A DNA stretch of 64,000 bases from Acinetobacter sp. 10FS3-1. GTDB taxonomy: Bacteria; Pseudomonadota; Gammaproteobacteria; Pseudomonadales; Moraxellaceae. The notes below the pieces were generated by a model. It searched no databases, had not been told where the DNA came from, and saw nothing but the letters and a program-made list of their open reading frames with translations. The position numbers and the translations under genes are program-made. The DNA is taken from assembly GCF_013343215.1 (NCBI RefSeq), contig NZ_CP039143.1, positions 558,001 to 622,000 on the forward strand, read 5' to 3'. Shown here piece after piece: positions 10,308-20,598 of this stretch (position 1 is the first letter of the stretch; every line of letters begins with the position of its first letter).

Positions 10308-10859
10308 ATGAAATTTCAAAATGCAAAACTCAAGTTTTTGGAAATTGATTTAAAAGGCTGTGTTTATCTTAATCATTTTTCCCGTTCGGAGCGTATTACC
10401 ACCTTTTTTAAAATCGTCAGCCGCCTTGGAGATGGGATTTTCTGGTATCTGATGGTGTTGAGTGTTTGGATCGTACAGGGCTTGATATATAGCCTGCAAA
10501 TTATCTATCTGGTTTTAGGTAGTACGGTAGGAACTTTAATTTATAAAGTCCTTAAAACCAAGACGGTACGGCCGCGTCCCTATCAGGTGCATCAGGTGAT
10601 CCGCTTGGGCGAACATCCGCTGGATCATTTTAGCTTTCCTTCAGGCCATACCCTACATGCTGTAATGGCTACGGTGGTACTGGGTTATGTGGTGCCTGCA
10701 TTACTGTTTCTGATGCTGCCCTTTACCATTTTGGTGGCTTTGTCCCGCATGGTGCTGGGGCTGCATTATCCAAGCGATGTGGTGGTAGGGGCCTTACTTG
10801 GTGGCGTGCTGGCAATGGCGATTGTATGTATGGCGCCATTTTTAAATATTGTGTTGTAA
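10308..10859 (+). CDS. PAP2-family membrane phosphatase
   Basis: 183-aa integral membrane phosphatase with the three PAP2 motifs: KTKTVRPRP, FPSGHTLHA and SRMVLGLHYPSDVVVG. The Ser-Gly-His of motif 2 and the His of motif 3 are the catalytic groups. Likely substrates are phosphatidic acid, undecaprenyl pyrophosphate or phosphatidylglycerophosphate; sequence does not decide. Several hydrophobic helices surround the motifs. It is paired with the upstream glycosyltransferase, suggesting shared work on a membrane lipid. Confidence 0.85.
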   Translation: MKFQNAKLKFLEIDLKGCVYLNHFSRSERITTFFKIVSRLGDGIFWYLMVLSVWIVQGLIYSLQIIYLVLGSTVGTLIYKVLKTKTVRPRPYQVHQVIRLGEHPLDHFSFPSGHTLHAVMATVVLGYVVPALLFLMLPFTILVALSRMVLGLHYPSDVVVGALLGGVLAMAIVCMAPFLNIVL

Positions 10860-10948
10860 AAAATCAAGCAGAAGCCCGGCGAAAGGCTCGCAGAATTTTG
10901 CAGATTTGCTAAAGTACAGCATCACACTAGATATGCTTAGGAATAGAT

Positions 10949-11149
10949 ATGGGTTTACGTTGGACAGATACCCTCGATATCGCGATTGAATTGTATGAAG
11001 CGCATCCGGATGTTGATCCGCAATGGGTTCGCTTTACCGATCTGCATGCCTGGATTTGTGCACTGCCTGATTTTGAAGATGACCCGAATAAATCGACCGA
11101 AGGCCTTTTGGAAGGCATTCAAATGGCATGGATTGACGAAGCCCGTTAA
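10949..11149 (+). CDS. iscX: Fe-S cluster assembly accessory protein
   Basis: 66-aa acidic protein matching IscX (YfhJ): MGLRWTDTLDIAIELYEA, then VRFTDLHAWICALPDFEDDP and a C-terminal WIDEAR. IscX binds IscS and iron and adjusts Fe-S cluster assembly. In enterobacteria it ends the isc operon; here it stands alone between the PAP2 gene and ndk. Confidence 0.92.
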   Translation: MGLRWTDTLDIAIELYEAHPDVDPQWVRFTDLHAWICALPDFEDDPNKSTEGLLEGIQMAWIDEAR

Positions 11150-11211
11150 TTGCTGGCTTGAAAAAAGTAAAATTTTTACCTCTGAAACGAAGAAACAAGT
11201 CCATTATTCGG

Positions 11212-11217
11212 TATAAT
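11212..11217 (+). promoter_or_regulatory. -10 element of ndk promoter
   Basis: Perfect TATAAT, 43 bases before the ndk ATG, with no strong -35 hexamer. It gives a short leader ending in AAGGAG (11248-11253), which is well spaced from the ATG. Confidence 0.6.
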
Positions 11218-11259
11218 GCGGCAAAATTTCATGTCAACAATTGACTTAAGGAGCCGATC

Positions 11260-11691
11260 ATGGCTATTGAACGTACATTATCTATTGTAAAACCAGACGC
11301 AGTTGCTAAAAACCACATTGGTGATATTTTTGCTCGTTTTGAAAAAGCGGGTCTTAAAATCGTTGCAACTAAAATGAAACACTTGACTCAAGCTGAAGCT
11401 GAAGGCTTCTACGCTGAGCATAAAGAACGTGGTTTCTTTGCTGACCTGGTTGCATTCATGACTTCTGGTCCAGTGGTTGTTTCAGTTCTTGAAGGCGAAA
11501 ACGCTGTTCTTGCTCACCGTGACATTCTGGGTGCAACAAACCCTAAAGAAGCTGCTCCTGGTACTATCCGTGCAGACTTCGCTGTAAGCATCGACGAAAA
11601 CGCTGCTCACGGTTCTGACTCTGTAGCATCTGCTGATCGTGAAGTGAACTACTTCTTCGCGCAAACTGAGATTGCTCCACGTACGCGTTAA
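11260..11691 (+). CDS. ndk: nucleoside diphosphate kinase
   Basis: Transfers the gamma phosphate of ATP to NDPs through a phosphohistidine, balancing cytoplasmic nucleotide pools. The 143-aa length is standard. It starts [15 protein letters not shown]; the active-site His is H117 in NAAHGSDS. A good TATAAT and AAGGAG precede it and a strong terminator follows, so it is a single-gene unit. Confidence 0.97.
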   Translation: MAIERTLSIVKPDAVAKNHIGDIFARFEKAGLKIVATKMKHLTQAEAEGFYAEHKERGFFADLVAFMTSGPVVVSVLEGENAVLAHRDILGATNPKEAAPGTIRADFAVSIDENAAHGSDSVASADREVNYFFAQTEIAPRTR

Positions 11692-11704
11692 TACGCAGTA
11701 TTCA

Positions 11705-11741
11705 AACCAGATAAGTGTTATTATACTTATCTGGTTTTTTT
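11705..11741 (+). terminator. terminator after ndk
   Basis: AACCAGATAAGT pairs with ACTTATCTGGTT (12 bp) around an 8-base loop and is followed by a T-run. Confidence 0.9.
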
Positions 11742-11813
11742 ATTCTCTGAATAATTTTTTGCTCAGATATTGAGCTTCTCCTTTCATCTTTAGACATGGT
11801 TTAGGTAATACAC

Positions 11814-13049
11814 ATGAGTACTGACGTGGTCGCTACATCAGCAGTTTCTGATGCCCAGCAACAATCTCTGTCCACTCCTGCACAGCAAAATTCTGTGGAA
11901 AAAGTGAACTTACTTGGCATGTCACGTCCACAAATGGAAAAATTCTTCGAAGATCTGGGCGAGAAGAAGTTCCGTGCCGGACAGGTGATGAAATGGATTC
12001 ACCAGTTTTTTGTAACAGATTTTGCCGAGATGACCAATATCTCAGGCAAGCTACGTGAAAAACTGGAAAAGATTTGTGAAATTAAAGCGCCAGAAGTGGT
12101 GCATAAAAACTATTCCAAAGATGGCACCCGTAAATGGGTATTCCGTGTGGGCGACGGTGACGGTTCTCTGGTCGAGACGGTATTGATTCCGGCAGAACAT
12201 CGTAGCGGTTTACGACGTACCTTGTGTATTTCATCCCAAGTGGGCTGTGCTTTGGACTGTTCTTTTTGTTCCACCGGCAAACAGGGTTTTCAGCGTGATT
12301 TGACTCAGGCAGAAATCATCGGTCAGCTGTGGATGGCCAACTATTCCTATATGGAAGATGTGCCTGTACTTGAGCGTGAGCGTTCGGTCACGAACGTGGT
12401 GATGATGGGCATGGGCGAGCCATTGCTGAACTACGATGCCGTACTTAACTCGATGCGAGTGATGCTGGATGACTTTGCGTATGGTATGTCCAAACGTCGC
12501 GTGACTTTATCAACTTCAGGTGTAGTGCCAAAAATTGATCAGATGGTGAAAGATATTGATGTGGCCCTAGCGATTTCATTGCATGCACCAAATGATGAAC
12601 TGCGTAATGAGTTGGTACCGATCAATAAAAAATATCCACTTGAACAATTGATTGCCGCCTGTCAGCGTTACATTGCCAAAGATGGTAATGAAAGTTCGCG
12701 TAAACACGTGACGATTGAATATGTGATGCTGGATGGGGTGAATGACCATCCTGAACATGCGCAACAGATGATTAAATTGTTGAAGAACCTTCCAAGCAAG
12801 ATCAATTTGATTCCATTTAATCCATTTCCGCATGCGCCATACGGCCGTTCTAGCCGTAACCGGATTATTTCTTTCCAAAAAACTTTGTCTGATGCCGGTT
12901 TTGTGTGTACGATTCGTCAGACGCGTGGCGATGATATTGATGCTGCGTGTGGACAGCTGGTCGGACAGGTTGCTGACCGTACCCGCCGAGCGGAGCAGTG
13001 GAAAAAGAAAATTGCGCAATCAAATGAGATTATGCGCTCACAAGGATAA
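11814..13049 (+). CDS. rlmN: dual-specificity RNA methyltransferase RlmN
   Basis: Radical-SAM enzyme that methylates C2 of A2503 in 23S rRNA and A37 of some tRNAs. The 4Fe-4S cysteines are C145, C149 and C152 in [11 protein letters not shown], preceded by [22 protein letters not shown] and the C-terminal [18 protein letters not shown], with the methyl-carrier Cys, are present. At 411 aa it is slightly longer than E. coli RlmN because of a low-complexity N-terminal extension of about 30 residues. It heads the rlmN-pilF-rodZ-ispG-hisS-yfgM-bamB operon. Confidence 0.96.
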   Translation: MSTDVVATSAVSDAQQQSLSTPAQQNSVEKVNLLGMSRPQMEKFFEDLGEKKFRAGQVMKWIHQFFVTDFAEMTNISGKLREKLEKICEIKAPEVVHKNYSKDGTRKWVFRVGDGDGSLVETVLIPAEHRSGLRRTLCISSQVGCALDCSFCSTGKQGFQRDLTQAEIIGQLWMANYSYMEDVPVLERERSVTNVVMMGMGEPLLNYDAVLNSMRVMLDDFAYGMSKRRVTLSTSGVVPKIDQMVKDIDVALAISLHAPNDELRNELVPINKKYPLEQLIAACQRYIAKDGNESSRKHVTIEYVMLDGVNDHPEHAQQMIKLLKNLPSKINLIPFNPFPHAPYGRSSRNRIISFQKTLSDAGFVCTIRQTRGDDIDAACGQLVGQVADRTRRAEQWKKKIAQSNEIMRSQG

Positions 13050-13063
13050 CAAGAGGTCGCCAA

Positions 13064-13864
13064 TTGAATAATCTGACATCCAAACTTGCTTTGATTTCAG
13101 TGCTGTGTGGGTTTTGGGGGTTAACCGCGTGCCAAACGCCAGAACTGGGTCAGAAAGACCCGGAAAAAGCCACTAAAGTCCGTACACAATTGGCGGCAGA
13201 ATATCTTAAATCAGGTGATCTGGATTCAGCAAAACGTGCGCTCGATCAGGCACTGGAAAGCAATTCGCGTGATTCTCAGGCCAACATGATGATGGGTGTG
13301 CTGCTTCAGCAGGAAGGCAGTCCACTCAATCTGGAAAAAGCCGAGACTTATTTCAAGCGTGCCATTTCCGCAGACCCGAAAAATGCACAGGCGCGAAATA
13401 ATTACGGTACCTATTTATATCAGCTTGGGCGCTATAATGATGCGATTGAGCAGTTTAAAATTGCGGGTGCAACTTTAGGGTATGATCAGCGATTTCGTGC
13501 CCTAGAGAATATGGGCCGTATTTATCTGAAAACTGGCGATGTTGTGAATGCTGAAAAAACATTCAAACAGGCGCTACAGGCTAATCGCGATTCGTATATA
13601 TCAATGTTAGAGTTGGCAGAAATTTTTTATCTGAACCAGCAGTTCCCGGCAGCGACACAAATGTATGAACATTTTGTGCGTGGGGTGGGACAGAAAAATC
13701 AGAGTGCCCGCGCACTCTGGATTGGCATTCGTACCGCGCGTGCCAATGGTGATCGGCTAGGAATGCAGGTATTGGTTAATCAATTGCGTGCACTCTTTCC
13801 TGAAAGCCAGGAATACCAACGTTATTTGCAATTACAGTACAGTACTGAGGCCGTATGGAAGTAA
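13064..13864 (+). CDS. pilF: type IV pilus biogenesis lipoprotein PilF/PilW (TPR)
   Basis: 266-aa outer-membrane pilotin that helps PilQ secretin assembly, needed for twitching and for DNA uptake through the pilus. It has a lipoprotein signal with lipobox LTAC near residue 23, then TPR repeats over the rest, such as YLKSGDLDSAKRALDQALES and NYGTYLYQLGRYNDAIEQFK. The start is TTG with AAGAGG about 7 bases upstream. It overlaps the next gene by ten bases, which suggests translational coupling. Confidence 0.9.
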   Translation: MNNLTSKLALISVLCGFWGLTACQTPELGQKDPEKATKVRTQLAAEYLKSGDLDSAKRALDQALESNSRDSQANMMMGVLLQQEGSPLNLEKAETYFKRAISADPKNAQARNNYGTYLYQLGRYNDAIEQFKIAGATLGYDQRFRALENMGRIYLKTGDVVNAEKTFKQALQANRDSYISMLELAEIFYLNQQFPAATQMYEHFVRGVGQKNQSARALWIGIRTARANGDRLGMQVLVNQLRALFPESQEYQRYLQLQYSTEAVWK

Positions 13865-14646
13865 ATCCTAATTCACCATCGAATCATTCGAGCGTAGCTC
13901 CAAACGCGTTAGGAAATGTTCAACGTCCAGGTGAGTACTTGCGTCAGATTCGTATCAATCAGCAATGCGATCTGGACGATGCAGCCAATGAGCTGAATAT
14001 TCCGGTAAAAACCCTGACTGCGCTTGAGCAGGATGACTACAAGTCTTTGCCTGAAGCCACTTTTATTAAGGGCTATTATCGTATCTATGCCAAGTTTCTG
14101 GGGGTAGATGCTTCTAGCATCATCCAGCGTTTTGATGAAATTTATACGAATGATACCGGCCTGCTGCCCAATCATGCCCTGAATAATTCTCCGATCAAAA
14201 TTATGGGGAAACTTCCGGGTTCGAAGCGTGATCGTAACCGTAAATGGTTAAAGCGCATTTTGATTGCCTTGACGGTACTGGTGATTCTGGGGGTATTGAC
14301 GACGATCATACAAAACTGGTCCAGCAATAACAGCCAGGATGACAGTGAAATTGCCGCAGACCCCTCTTCTCATATTGAAGTTCTAAATCTGGATAATGGC
14401 ACAGCCATGATGGGCGACCAGTTAAAACTGGATTTTCAGCGTCCAACCTCGGTTCATATCGTGGATTCCACTGGAAAGGTACTGGCGACTGGCCGTCAAG
14501 CTTCCACCTTGCAGCTTAGTGGTGAGTCGCCATTTCAGATTCGTCTGGATGATGCCACTGCCGTATCACTCAGTTTAAATAATGAAAGTATTTCATTGTC
14601 TCCATATACCGTGAACGGAAAAGCAGAATTCCGTTTGTCACGTTAA
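13855..14646 (+). CDS. rodZ: RodZ-like helix-turn-helix membrane protein
   Basis: 263-aa protein with a cytoplasmic HTH_25 domain (GEYLRQIRINQQCDLDDAAN), a positively charged stretch with KRDRNRKWLKR, one transmembrane helix (ILIALTVLVILGVLTTII) and a periplasmic DUF4115 domain. This is the layout of RodZ, which anchors MreB and supports rod shape. It is shorter than E. coli RodZ (337 aa). It sits between pilF and ispG, as in many gammaproteobacteria. Confidence 0.85.
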   Translation: MEVNPNSPSNHSSVAPNALGNVQRPGEYLRQIRINQQCDLDDAANELNIPVKTLTALEQDDYKSLPEATFIKGYYRIYAKFLGVDASSIIQRFDEIYTNDTGLLPNHALNNSPIKIMGKLPGSKRDRNRKWLKRILIALTVLVILGVLTTIIQNWSSNNSQDDSEIAADPSSHIEVLNLDNGTAMMGDQLKLDFQRPTSVHIVDSTGKVLATGRQASTLQLSGESPFQIRLDDATAVSLSLNNESISLSPYTVNGKAEFRLSR

Positions 14647-14667
14647 GGGTGAGAGTAGGTCGAAAGA

Positions 14668-15789
14668 ATGATTATTAATCCAATTCAGCGTCGTTCAACA
14701 CGTAAAATCCGTGTGGGTTCTGTCTATGTGGGGGGGGATGCCCCTATCAGTATTCAGTCAATGACCAATACTGAAACCTGTGATGTGGATGCGACCGTTG
14801 CACAAATCCAGCGGTGTGTGGATGTGGGTGCGGATATTATGCGTGTATCTGTGCCGACCATGGAGGCCGCAATCGCCTTTGGCGAAATCCGCAAGCAGGT
14901 CAGTGTGCCTTTGGTTGCTGATATTCACTTTGACTATAAGATTGCCCTTGCGGTTGCAGACTATGGGGCGGACTGTCTGCGTATCAATCCGGGAAATATC
15001 GGTTCTGAAGCCAAAATCCGTGAGGTGGTGGCTGCTGCAAAGCATCATGATATTTCCATGCGAATCGGGGTAAATGCCGGTTCTCTGGAAAAAGATATTC
15101 AAAAGAAATATGGCGAACCGACGGGTCAGGCTTTGCTTGAATCTGCGATGCGCCATATCGACATTCTGGATCGTCTCGACTTTCAGGAATTCAAAGTTTC
15201 GGTTAAAGCCTCCAATGTCTTCTTAACCATGGATGCGTACCGTTTGCTGTCGCAGCAAATTGATAACCCGCTGCATCTGGGAGTGACTGAAGCGGGTATT
15301 TATCGTACCGGTTCAGTGAAATCCGCGATTGCCCTCGGTGGCCTGCTGATGGAAGGCATTGGTGACACTATGCGAATTTCCCTGGCGGCAGAGCCTGAAG
15401 AAGAAATTAAAATCGGCTTTGATATTTTAAAATCACTCAGTCTGCGTTCTAACGGCATTAACTTTATTGCCTGTCCAAGCTGCTCACGTCAAGAATTTAA
15501 TGTGATCAAGGTCATGCAGGTTCTGGAAGAGCGTCTGGAAGATGTGCGCGTACCAATGGATGTTTCGGTTATCGGCTGTAAGGTCAATGGTCCAGGTGAG
15601 GCCAAAGAAGCCGATATTGGTGTAGTGGGTGCAAGTCCACGTTCACTGGTGTACCGTAATGGTGAAAAAAGCCATTTAATTGACACAAATCAACTGGTTG
15701 ATGAAATCGAAGCAATGGTTCGTCAACGTGTTTCCGAGCTTGAAAAAGCTAAATCCAAAGAGATTATTCGCACAGGTTTTTCTGAGTAG
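14668..15789 (+). CDS. ispG: 4-hydroxy-3-methylbut-2-enyl diphosphate synthase
   Basis: 4Fe-4S enzyme of the MEP isoprenoid pathway that converts MEcPP to HMBPP. The 373-aa length is typical. Motifs include [29 protein letters not shown] and the cluster cysteines in [10 protein letters not shown] and a third in [13 protein letters not shown]. The ATG at 14668 follows GGTGAGAGTAGG. hisS starts four bases after its stop. Confidence 0.97.
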   Translation: MIINPIQRRSTRKIRVGSVYVGGDAPISIQSMTNTETCDVDATVAQIQRCVDVGADIMRVSVPTMEAAIAFGEIRKQVSVPLVADIHFDYKIALAVADYGADCLRINPGNIGSEAKIREVVAAAKHHDISMRIGVNAGSLEKDIQKKYGEPTGQALLESAMRHIDILDRLDFQEFKVSVKASNVFLTMDAYRLLSQQIDNPLHLGVTEAGIYRTGSVKSAIALGGLLMEGIGDTMRISLAAEPEEEIKIGFDILKSLSLRSNGINFIACPSCSRQEFNVIKVMQVLEERLEDVRVPMDVSVIGCKVNGPGEAKEADIGVVGASPRSLVYRNGEKSHLIDTNQLVDEIEAMVRQRVSELEKAKSKEIIRTGFSE

Positions 15790-15792
15790 ATC

Positions 15793-17088
15793 ATGAGTTC
15801 AATCGTCGCAATCAAAGGTTTTAATGACATTCTCCCAGCGCAAACCCCGGCTTGGAGACGTCTTGAACAGCATCTATCAAGCTTGATGGATACGTATGGC
15901 TATCAACAAATCCGTTTGCCGATGGTTGAGCAGACCAATCTGTTCAAGCGTTCTATTGGTGATGCCACGGATATTGTTGAAAAAGAAATGTACACCTTTT
16001 TGGACAAGGGAAATCCGCCTGAGTCATTGACCTTGCGTCCTGAAGGAACAGCAGGTTGTGTCCGTGCCATGCTGGAGCATAACCTGTTGCGCGGTGCAGC
16101 ACCGCGTGTATGGTACATTGGACCGATGTTCCGCTATGAAAAACCGCAAAAAGGCCGTTACCGCCAGTTCCATCAGTTTGGAGTGGAAACCTTTGGTGTA
16201 GCTACCCCAGATATAGATGCCGAACTGATCCTGATGACAGCGCGTTTATGGAAACGTATGGGGGTAGCTGACAAGGTTCAGCTGGAACTGAATACGCTGG
16301 GTGAATCGGATGAGCGGGCAGCATATCGCGCCGCACTGGTGGAATTCCTTGATGCTCATAAAACCGATCTGGATGAAGATTCACAGCGCCGTTTAAGTAC
16401 AAATCCGCTGCGTATTCTGGATTCTAAAGATGCCAAGACCCAGTCAATTCTGGAAAATGCACCAAAATTGCACGACTTTATGGGTGAAGACACGCTGGCG
16501 CATTTTAATCAGCTACAGCAGTATTTGACTGAAGCCGGTATCAGCTTTGTGATTAATCAAAAGCTGGTACGTGGTCTGGACTATTATAATAAGACAGTCT
16601 TTGAATGGACCACAACGCATTTGGGTTCACAAGGTACAGTATGTGCCGGTGGCCGTTATGATGGTCTGGTTGGTCAGTTGAAAGGCAAGGCAGACCAGTC
16701 TGTCCCAGCAGTCGGTTTTGCGATGGGTATAGAGCGTTTATTGCTTCTGCTGGAGCAAGTTGAAGACAATACGCCAACACGTGACTGTGAAGTATTTCTG
16801 GTCGCTGATCCGGCCTCCCAGGGCAAAGCGTTGGTGCTGGCTGAACAGATCCGTGATCAGCTTGAAGCCACAGGCAGTGCGATTCGCTTAAAGGTGGGCT
16901 CACAAGGCTCAATGAAATCGCAAATGAAAAAGGCAGATCAGGCGGGTGCCTTATATGCAGCGATCGTCGGTGAGCGTGAGCTGGAAGCTCAGAGCTTTAC
17001 AGTCAAGGAGTTGTCAACTGCCGAGCAGACGAATGTGCCATTTGCTGAATTTGTTGCATTTTTCAGTATTAAAATTTCTTCAAAATAA
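15793..17088 (+). CDS. hisS: histidyl-tRNA synthetase
   Basis: Class II synthetase of 431 aa that charges tRNA-His. Motif 2 region has [20 protein letters not shown], the histidine signature is [15 protein letters not shown], and [14 protein letters not shown] is motif 3. The C-terminal anticodon-binding domain covers about the last 95 residues. It lies between ispG and yfgM in the conserved operon. Confidence 0.97.
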   Translation: MSSIVAIKGFNDILPAQTPAWRRLEQHLSSLMDTYGYQQIRLPMVEQTNLFKRSIGDATDIVEKEMYTFLDKGNPPESLTLRPEGTAGCVRAMLEHNLLRGAAPRVWYIGPMFRYEKPQKGRYRQFHQFGVETFGVATPDIDAELILMTARLWKRMGVADKVQLELNTLGESDERAAYRAALVEFLDAHKTDLDEDSQRRLSTNPLRILDSKDAKTQSILENAPKLHDFMGEDTLAHFNQLQQYLTEAGISFVINQKLVRGLDYYNKTVFEWTTTHLGSQGTVCAGGRYDGLVGQLKGKADQSVPAVGFAMGIERLLLLLEQVEDNTPTRDCEVFLVADPASQGKALVLAEQIRDQLEATGSAIRLKVGSQGSMKSQMKKADQAGALYAAIVGERELEAQSFTVKELSTAEQTNVPFAEFVAFFSIKISSK

Positions 17089-17118
17089 TCGATAAAACAT
17101 TAGGAAAAGGGTAATCAC

Positions 17119-17817
17119 ATGAGCGCAATGAGTGATGATGATCAACTTGAAAGTTTGAAATCCTTTACGAAAAAGTATGGTTCTTCAATCATTACCGGGA
17201 TTTTGATTGCGTTGATTGCCTTTTTCGGATGGGAATACTGGCAGAAGAAAAACCTGGCAGAAGCACAAATGCAGACTGCTAAGGTGCAGCAGTTGATGGA
17301 TGACGCGCAAGCCCAGGATGGCGATGCATTTGCCAAGCTGTCTGAAACAGCGGACAAAATTGTCAAAGATGCTCCGGATTCTGCTCAGGCCATCCAGACC
17401 CAGCTGGTGATGGCAAAACTGGCTTATGATAAAGAGGATTATGCTGCCGCTGAAAAGGCCTTGCAGAAAGTTGAAAACTCGAAGGTCAAGGATGCAGGTC
17501 TGATTCAGGTGGTGAAATTGCGTCTGGCCTATGCACAGCTGGCTCAGAAAAAATATGATGCTGCGCTTAAAACATTAGATGCAGTGACTGAACCGGCATT
17601 CAAGGCAACTGCGGATGAAGTGCGTGGTGATATTTATGTTGCCAAAAATGATATTGAAAATGCTAAAAAAGTATATCAAAGTGCATGGGATGCATTAATG
17701 GAACGCAAAGAAGAACGTCAAATTTTACAAATGAAACTTGAAAGCGTAGGCGTGCTGGTTGATGATCCTGAGATTGAACGCCCAATTATAGAAACACAAG
17801 TGGACGAAACTGAATGA
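17119..17817 (+). CDS. yfgM: YfgM-like membrane-anchored TPR protein
   Basis: 232-aa protein with a short cytoplasmic N-terminus, one membrane helix (SIITGILIALIAFFGWEYW) and a periplasmic TPR-like domain. YfgM in E. coli associates with SecYEG and PpiD and takes part in periplasmic chaperone traffic. The C-terminus is acidic. It overlaps bamB by four bases (ATGA), as in most gammaproteobacteria. Confidence 0.88.
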   Translation: MSAMSDDDQLESLKSFTKKYGSSIITGILIALIAFFGWEYWQKKNLAEAQMQTAKVQQLMDDAQAQDGDAFAKLSETADKIVKDAPDSAQAIQTQLVMAKLAYDKEDYAAAEKALQKVENSKVKDAGLIQVVKLRLAYAQLAQKKYDAALKTLDAVTEPAFKATADEVRGDIYVAKNDIENAKKVYQSAWDALMERKEERQILQMKLESVGVLVDDPEIERPIIETQVDETE

Positions 17818-18962
17818 ATAGAACATATAAAATCACCTGTGCCTTGACAGTTTTGACCCTTGCACTTGCGGGCTGTGCGGGTAAAACCAATAAAGCCCCA
17901 GAAGTTAAACCGAATCCATTGCCTAAATTGACTCAGGCCAAAACGTTGGTTCCGGTGTTTTCGACCAATGTTTCTGCCACTGAAGCAGCAGATCCTTTGC
18001 GTCTGCGTCTGGGTGCAGACCAGGGGCTGATTTTTGCAATTGACCCTAAGGGTGAAGTGAGTGCATTTAATGGCAAGCAACGTGTCTGGCAGAAAAAAGT
18101 AGCGCAAGATTCTCTGAGTGCAGGTGTAGAAGCCGCTGACGGAATTGTGGTGGTAGGCACGAACAAAGGTAAGCTCCTGGCCCTGGACCAGAAAACAGGT
18201 GAGCAAAAGTGGACTGCCCAGTTGACGGGTGCCATTTTAGCACCATCGCTGATTCATGCGGGACGTGTCATTACGGTAAGTAATGATGGTACGGTGTATG
18301 CGCATGAAGCCACCACTGGGACACAGGTATGGACCTATAACCTGCCGAATGTACAGTTCAGCTTACGTGGTATGGCTGCTCCTGTGCCTCTGGATGCACG
18401 TAATATCCTGATTGCCTCTGCTAATGCCTATATTTATGTCATCGACGCGATCAGTGGTGTGCCGAAAATGCAGCGCCGTGTCGCTGTGTCGGATGGGCGT
18501 TCAGATATCCAGCGTCTGGTGGATATTGATGGTGAACCTGTGGTGGCTGGACAGTTTGTCGTGACCACCAGCTATCAGGGCCAGGTGACGGTACTGGATC
18601 TGGCCTCACAGCAGGTGGTCTGGAGTGAAGATGCCAGTAGTATTCAACGTCCGGAAGTGGTCGGAAATGGTGTATTTGTGGCACAAAGCAATGGTAAAAT
18701 CAGTGCCTATGAAATTACCACCGGCCAACCGCTTTGGGAAAATGACCAGTTGTTGAATCGTCAGCTGAGTAACCCGGTGATGCTGGGGAATGAGCTGGTG
18801 GTAGGTGATCTGGAGGGTGTATTGCATCTGATCGATCCACGTAATGGACAGATTGTCGGTCGTGCCAAAACTTCAGGGGAAGTCCGTACTTTGCGTGTGA
18901 TTGACAATCAACTCTATGTGTCGACACGTAAGGGTGCATTGAGCATCTGGCAGAATCGTTAA
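17814..18962 (+). CDS. bamB: outer-membrane protein assembly factor BamB
   Basis: 382-aa lipoprotein of the BAM complex, which inserts beta-barrel proteins in the outer membrane. The lipobox is LAGC near residue 20. The rest is a PQQ-type eight-bladed propeller with repeats such as LLALDQKTGEQKWTAQL and VYAHEATTGTQVWTYNL. The ATG overlaps the yfgM stop. A terminator follows 47 bases later, ending the operon that starts with rlmN. Confidence 0.94.
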   Translation: MNRTYKITCALTVLTLALAGCAGKTNKAPEVKPNPLPKLTQAKTLVPVFSTNVSATEAADPLRLRLGADQGLIFAIDPKGEVSAFNGKQRVWQKKVAQDSLSAGVEAADGIVVVGTNKGKLLALDQKTGEQKWTAQLTGAILAPSLIHAGRVITVSNDGTVYAHEATTGTQVWTYNLPNVQFSLRGMAAPVPLDARNILIASANAYIYVIDAISGVPKMQRRVAVSDGRSDIQRLVDIDGEPVVAGQFVVTTSYQGQVTVLDLASQQVVWSEDASSIQRPEVVGNGVFVAQSNGKISAYEITTGQPLWENDQLLNRQLSNPVMLGNELVVGDLEGVLHLIDPRNGQIVGRAKTSGEVRTLRVIDNQLYVSTRKGALSIWQNR

Positions 18963-19009
18963 TTTTACTTGCCTTATGTTAAACTAGGCGCAACCGTATT
19001 TTTGAACCG

Positions 19010-19043
19010 CGGGGCGATTGAAAACTCAATGCCCCGTGTTTTT
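19010..19043 (+). terminator. terminator after bamB
   Basis: CGGGGC and ATTGA pair with TCAAT and GCCCCG (11 bp, one bulged G) around an AAAC loop, followed by TGTTTTTATTT. Confidence 0.85.
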
Positions 19044-19128
19044 ATTTCGGGTATTTACCCGCTATCTTCCTATACTTTCTGATGTGCAGGCCTCTATAGA
19101 CTGCCTGATATTGAATAAAGGTTAATCT

Positions 19129-20541
19129 ATGAAACCCGTAATTGCGCTCATTGGTCGTCCGAACGTCGGAAAATCAACCCTGTTTAACCAGATTACCAAG
19201 AGCCGTGACGCATTGGTGGCAGACTTTGCCGGCCTGACCCGCGACCGTAAATATGGCGATGCCGTCTACCAGAATAAGTCATTTATTGTGGTGGATACCG
19301 GCGGTATTGGTGAAAATGAAGGGGGCATCGACTCCTACATGGCGGAGCAGTCCAAAACCGCCATTCATGAAGCTGACATGATCATTTTTGTGGTCGATGC
19401 ACGTGCCGGGCTGCTGGCTTCTGATGAACAGATTGCTCGTGAATTGCGTACCCTTGGCAAAAAAGTCTTTCTTGTCGCCAACAAAGTAGATGGCGTACAT
19501 GCAGAAGCCGCGCTGGTAGAATTTTATAAGCTTGGAATGGGTGAGCCTTTACAGGTAGCTGCCAGCCATGGCCGCGGTGTGCAGCAGATGTTAGAAGATG
19601 TGCTTGCGGATGTGCCTGAAGATGAAAACCCGGAAGAACATGACAAGAATACCGGGCTGCGCCTGGCGATTATTGGCCGTCCAAACGTGGGTAAATCTAC
19701 ACTGGTAAACCGCCTGCTGGGTGAAGAACGTGTGGTTGCATTTGACCAGCCGGGAACCACCCGTGACTCGATCTATATTCCTTTTGAGCGTGACGGCCGT
19801 CAGTACACCCTGATTGATACCGCCGGGGTACGCCGTAAAGGTAAAGTGGATGAAATGATCGAGAAATTCTCCATCGTGAAAACTTTGCAGGCGATGAAAG
19901 ATGCGCATGTGGTGGTGATTGTGGTGGATGCGCGTGACGGGATTGTGGAGCAGGACCTGCACCTGATCGGTTATGCGCTGGAAGCTGGCCGCGCCATGGT
20001 AATTGCGATCAACAAATGGGACAACATGTCTGAATATGATCGCAAGCAATGTAAGCTGGATGTCGAGCGCCGCTTTGACTTTATTCCTTGGGCGAAAATT
20101 CACCTGATTTCGGCCCTGCATGGTACTGGTGTGGGCGAGATGTATCCTTCGATTCATCGTGCCTATGATTCTTCTCATCTGAAAGTATCACCGGCCAAAT
20201 TGACCCAAATCCTGAATGATGCAACCGATGCGCATCAGCCGCCAACGGTACAGGGCCGCCGAATCAAGATGCGTTATGCGCACATGGGCGGACAAAACCC
20301 GCCGACGATCGTGATTCACGGTAACAAGGTGGATAAAACGCCTGCGGATTACCGTCGTTATCTGGAAAACGTCTTCCGTAAAGTGTACAAACTTGAAGGG
20401 ACACCAGTAAAAATCGAGTTTAAAACCTCGGAAAACCCGTTTGAAGGTCGTAAGTCACAGATAGACGAACGTACTGCTGCGCGCCGCCGTCGTTATGTAC
20501 AGAAATTCAAGAAAGCAGAGAAGAAATTTAAACGTGGTTAA
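19129..20541 (+). CDS. der: ribosome-assembly GTPase Der (EngA)
   Basis: 470-aa essential GTPase with two tandem G domains, needed for 50S subunit maturation. The first G1 motif is [13 protein letters not shown] at residues 8-20 and the second begins near residue 183 ([12 protein letters not shown]). Switch motifs include DTGGIG and [10 protein letters not shown], and NKVDG and NKWDN are the G4 motifs. A C-terminal KH-like domain ends in a basic tail rich in Arg and Lys. Confidence 0.97.
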   Translation: MKPVIALIGRPNVGKSTLFNQITKSRDALVADFAGLTRDRKYGDAVYQNKSFIVVDTGGIGENEGGIDSYMAEQSKTAIHEADMIIFVVDARAGLLASDEQIARELRTLGKKVFLVANKVDGVHAEAALVEFYKLGMGEPLQVAASHGRGVQQMLEDVLADVPEDENPEEHDKNTGLRLAIIGRPNVGKSTLVNRLLGEERVVAFDQPGTTRDSIYIPFERDGRQYTLIDTAGVRRKGKVDEMIEKFSIVKTLQAMKDAHVVVIVVDARDGIVEQDLHLIGYALEAGRAMVIAINKWDNMSEYDRKQCKLDVERRFDFIPWAKIHLISALHGTGVGEMYPSIHRAYDSSHLKVSPAKLTQILNDATDAHQPPTVQGRRIKMRYAHMGGQNPPTIVIHGNKVDKTPADYRRYLENVFRKVYKLEGTPVKIEFKTSENPFEGRKSQIDERTAARRRRYVQKFKKAEKKFKRG

Positions 20542-20558
20542 TCGCCATATTTAAATGT

Positions 20559-20585
20559 AAAAAGCCTGCGAAAGCAGGCTTTTTT
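20559..20585. terminator. bidirectional terminator between der and the next gene
   Basis: GCCTGC (20564-20569), a GAAA tetraloop and GCAGGC (20574-20579), flanked by an A-run on the left and a T-run on the right. It can end both der and the leftward gene at 20599-21156. Confidence 0.9.
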
Positions 20586-20598
20586 ATTTGTTCCTGTT

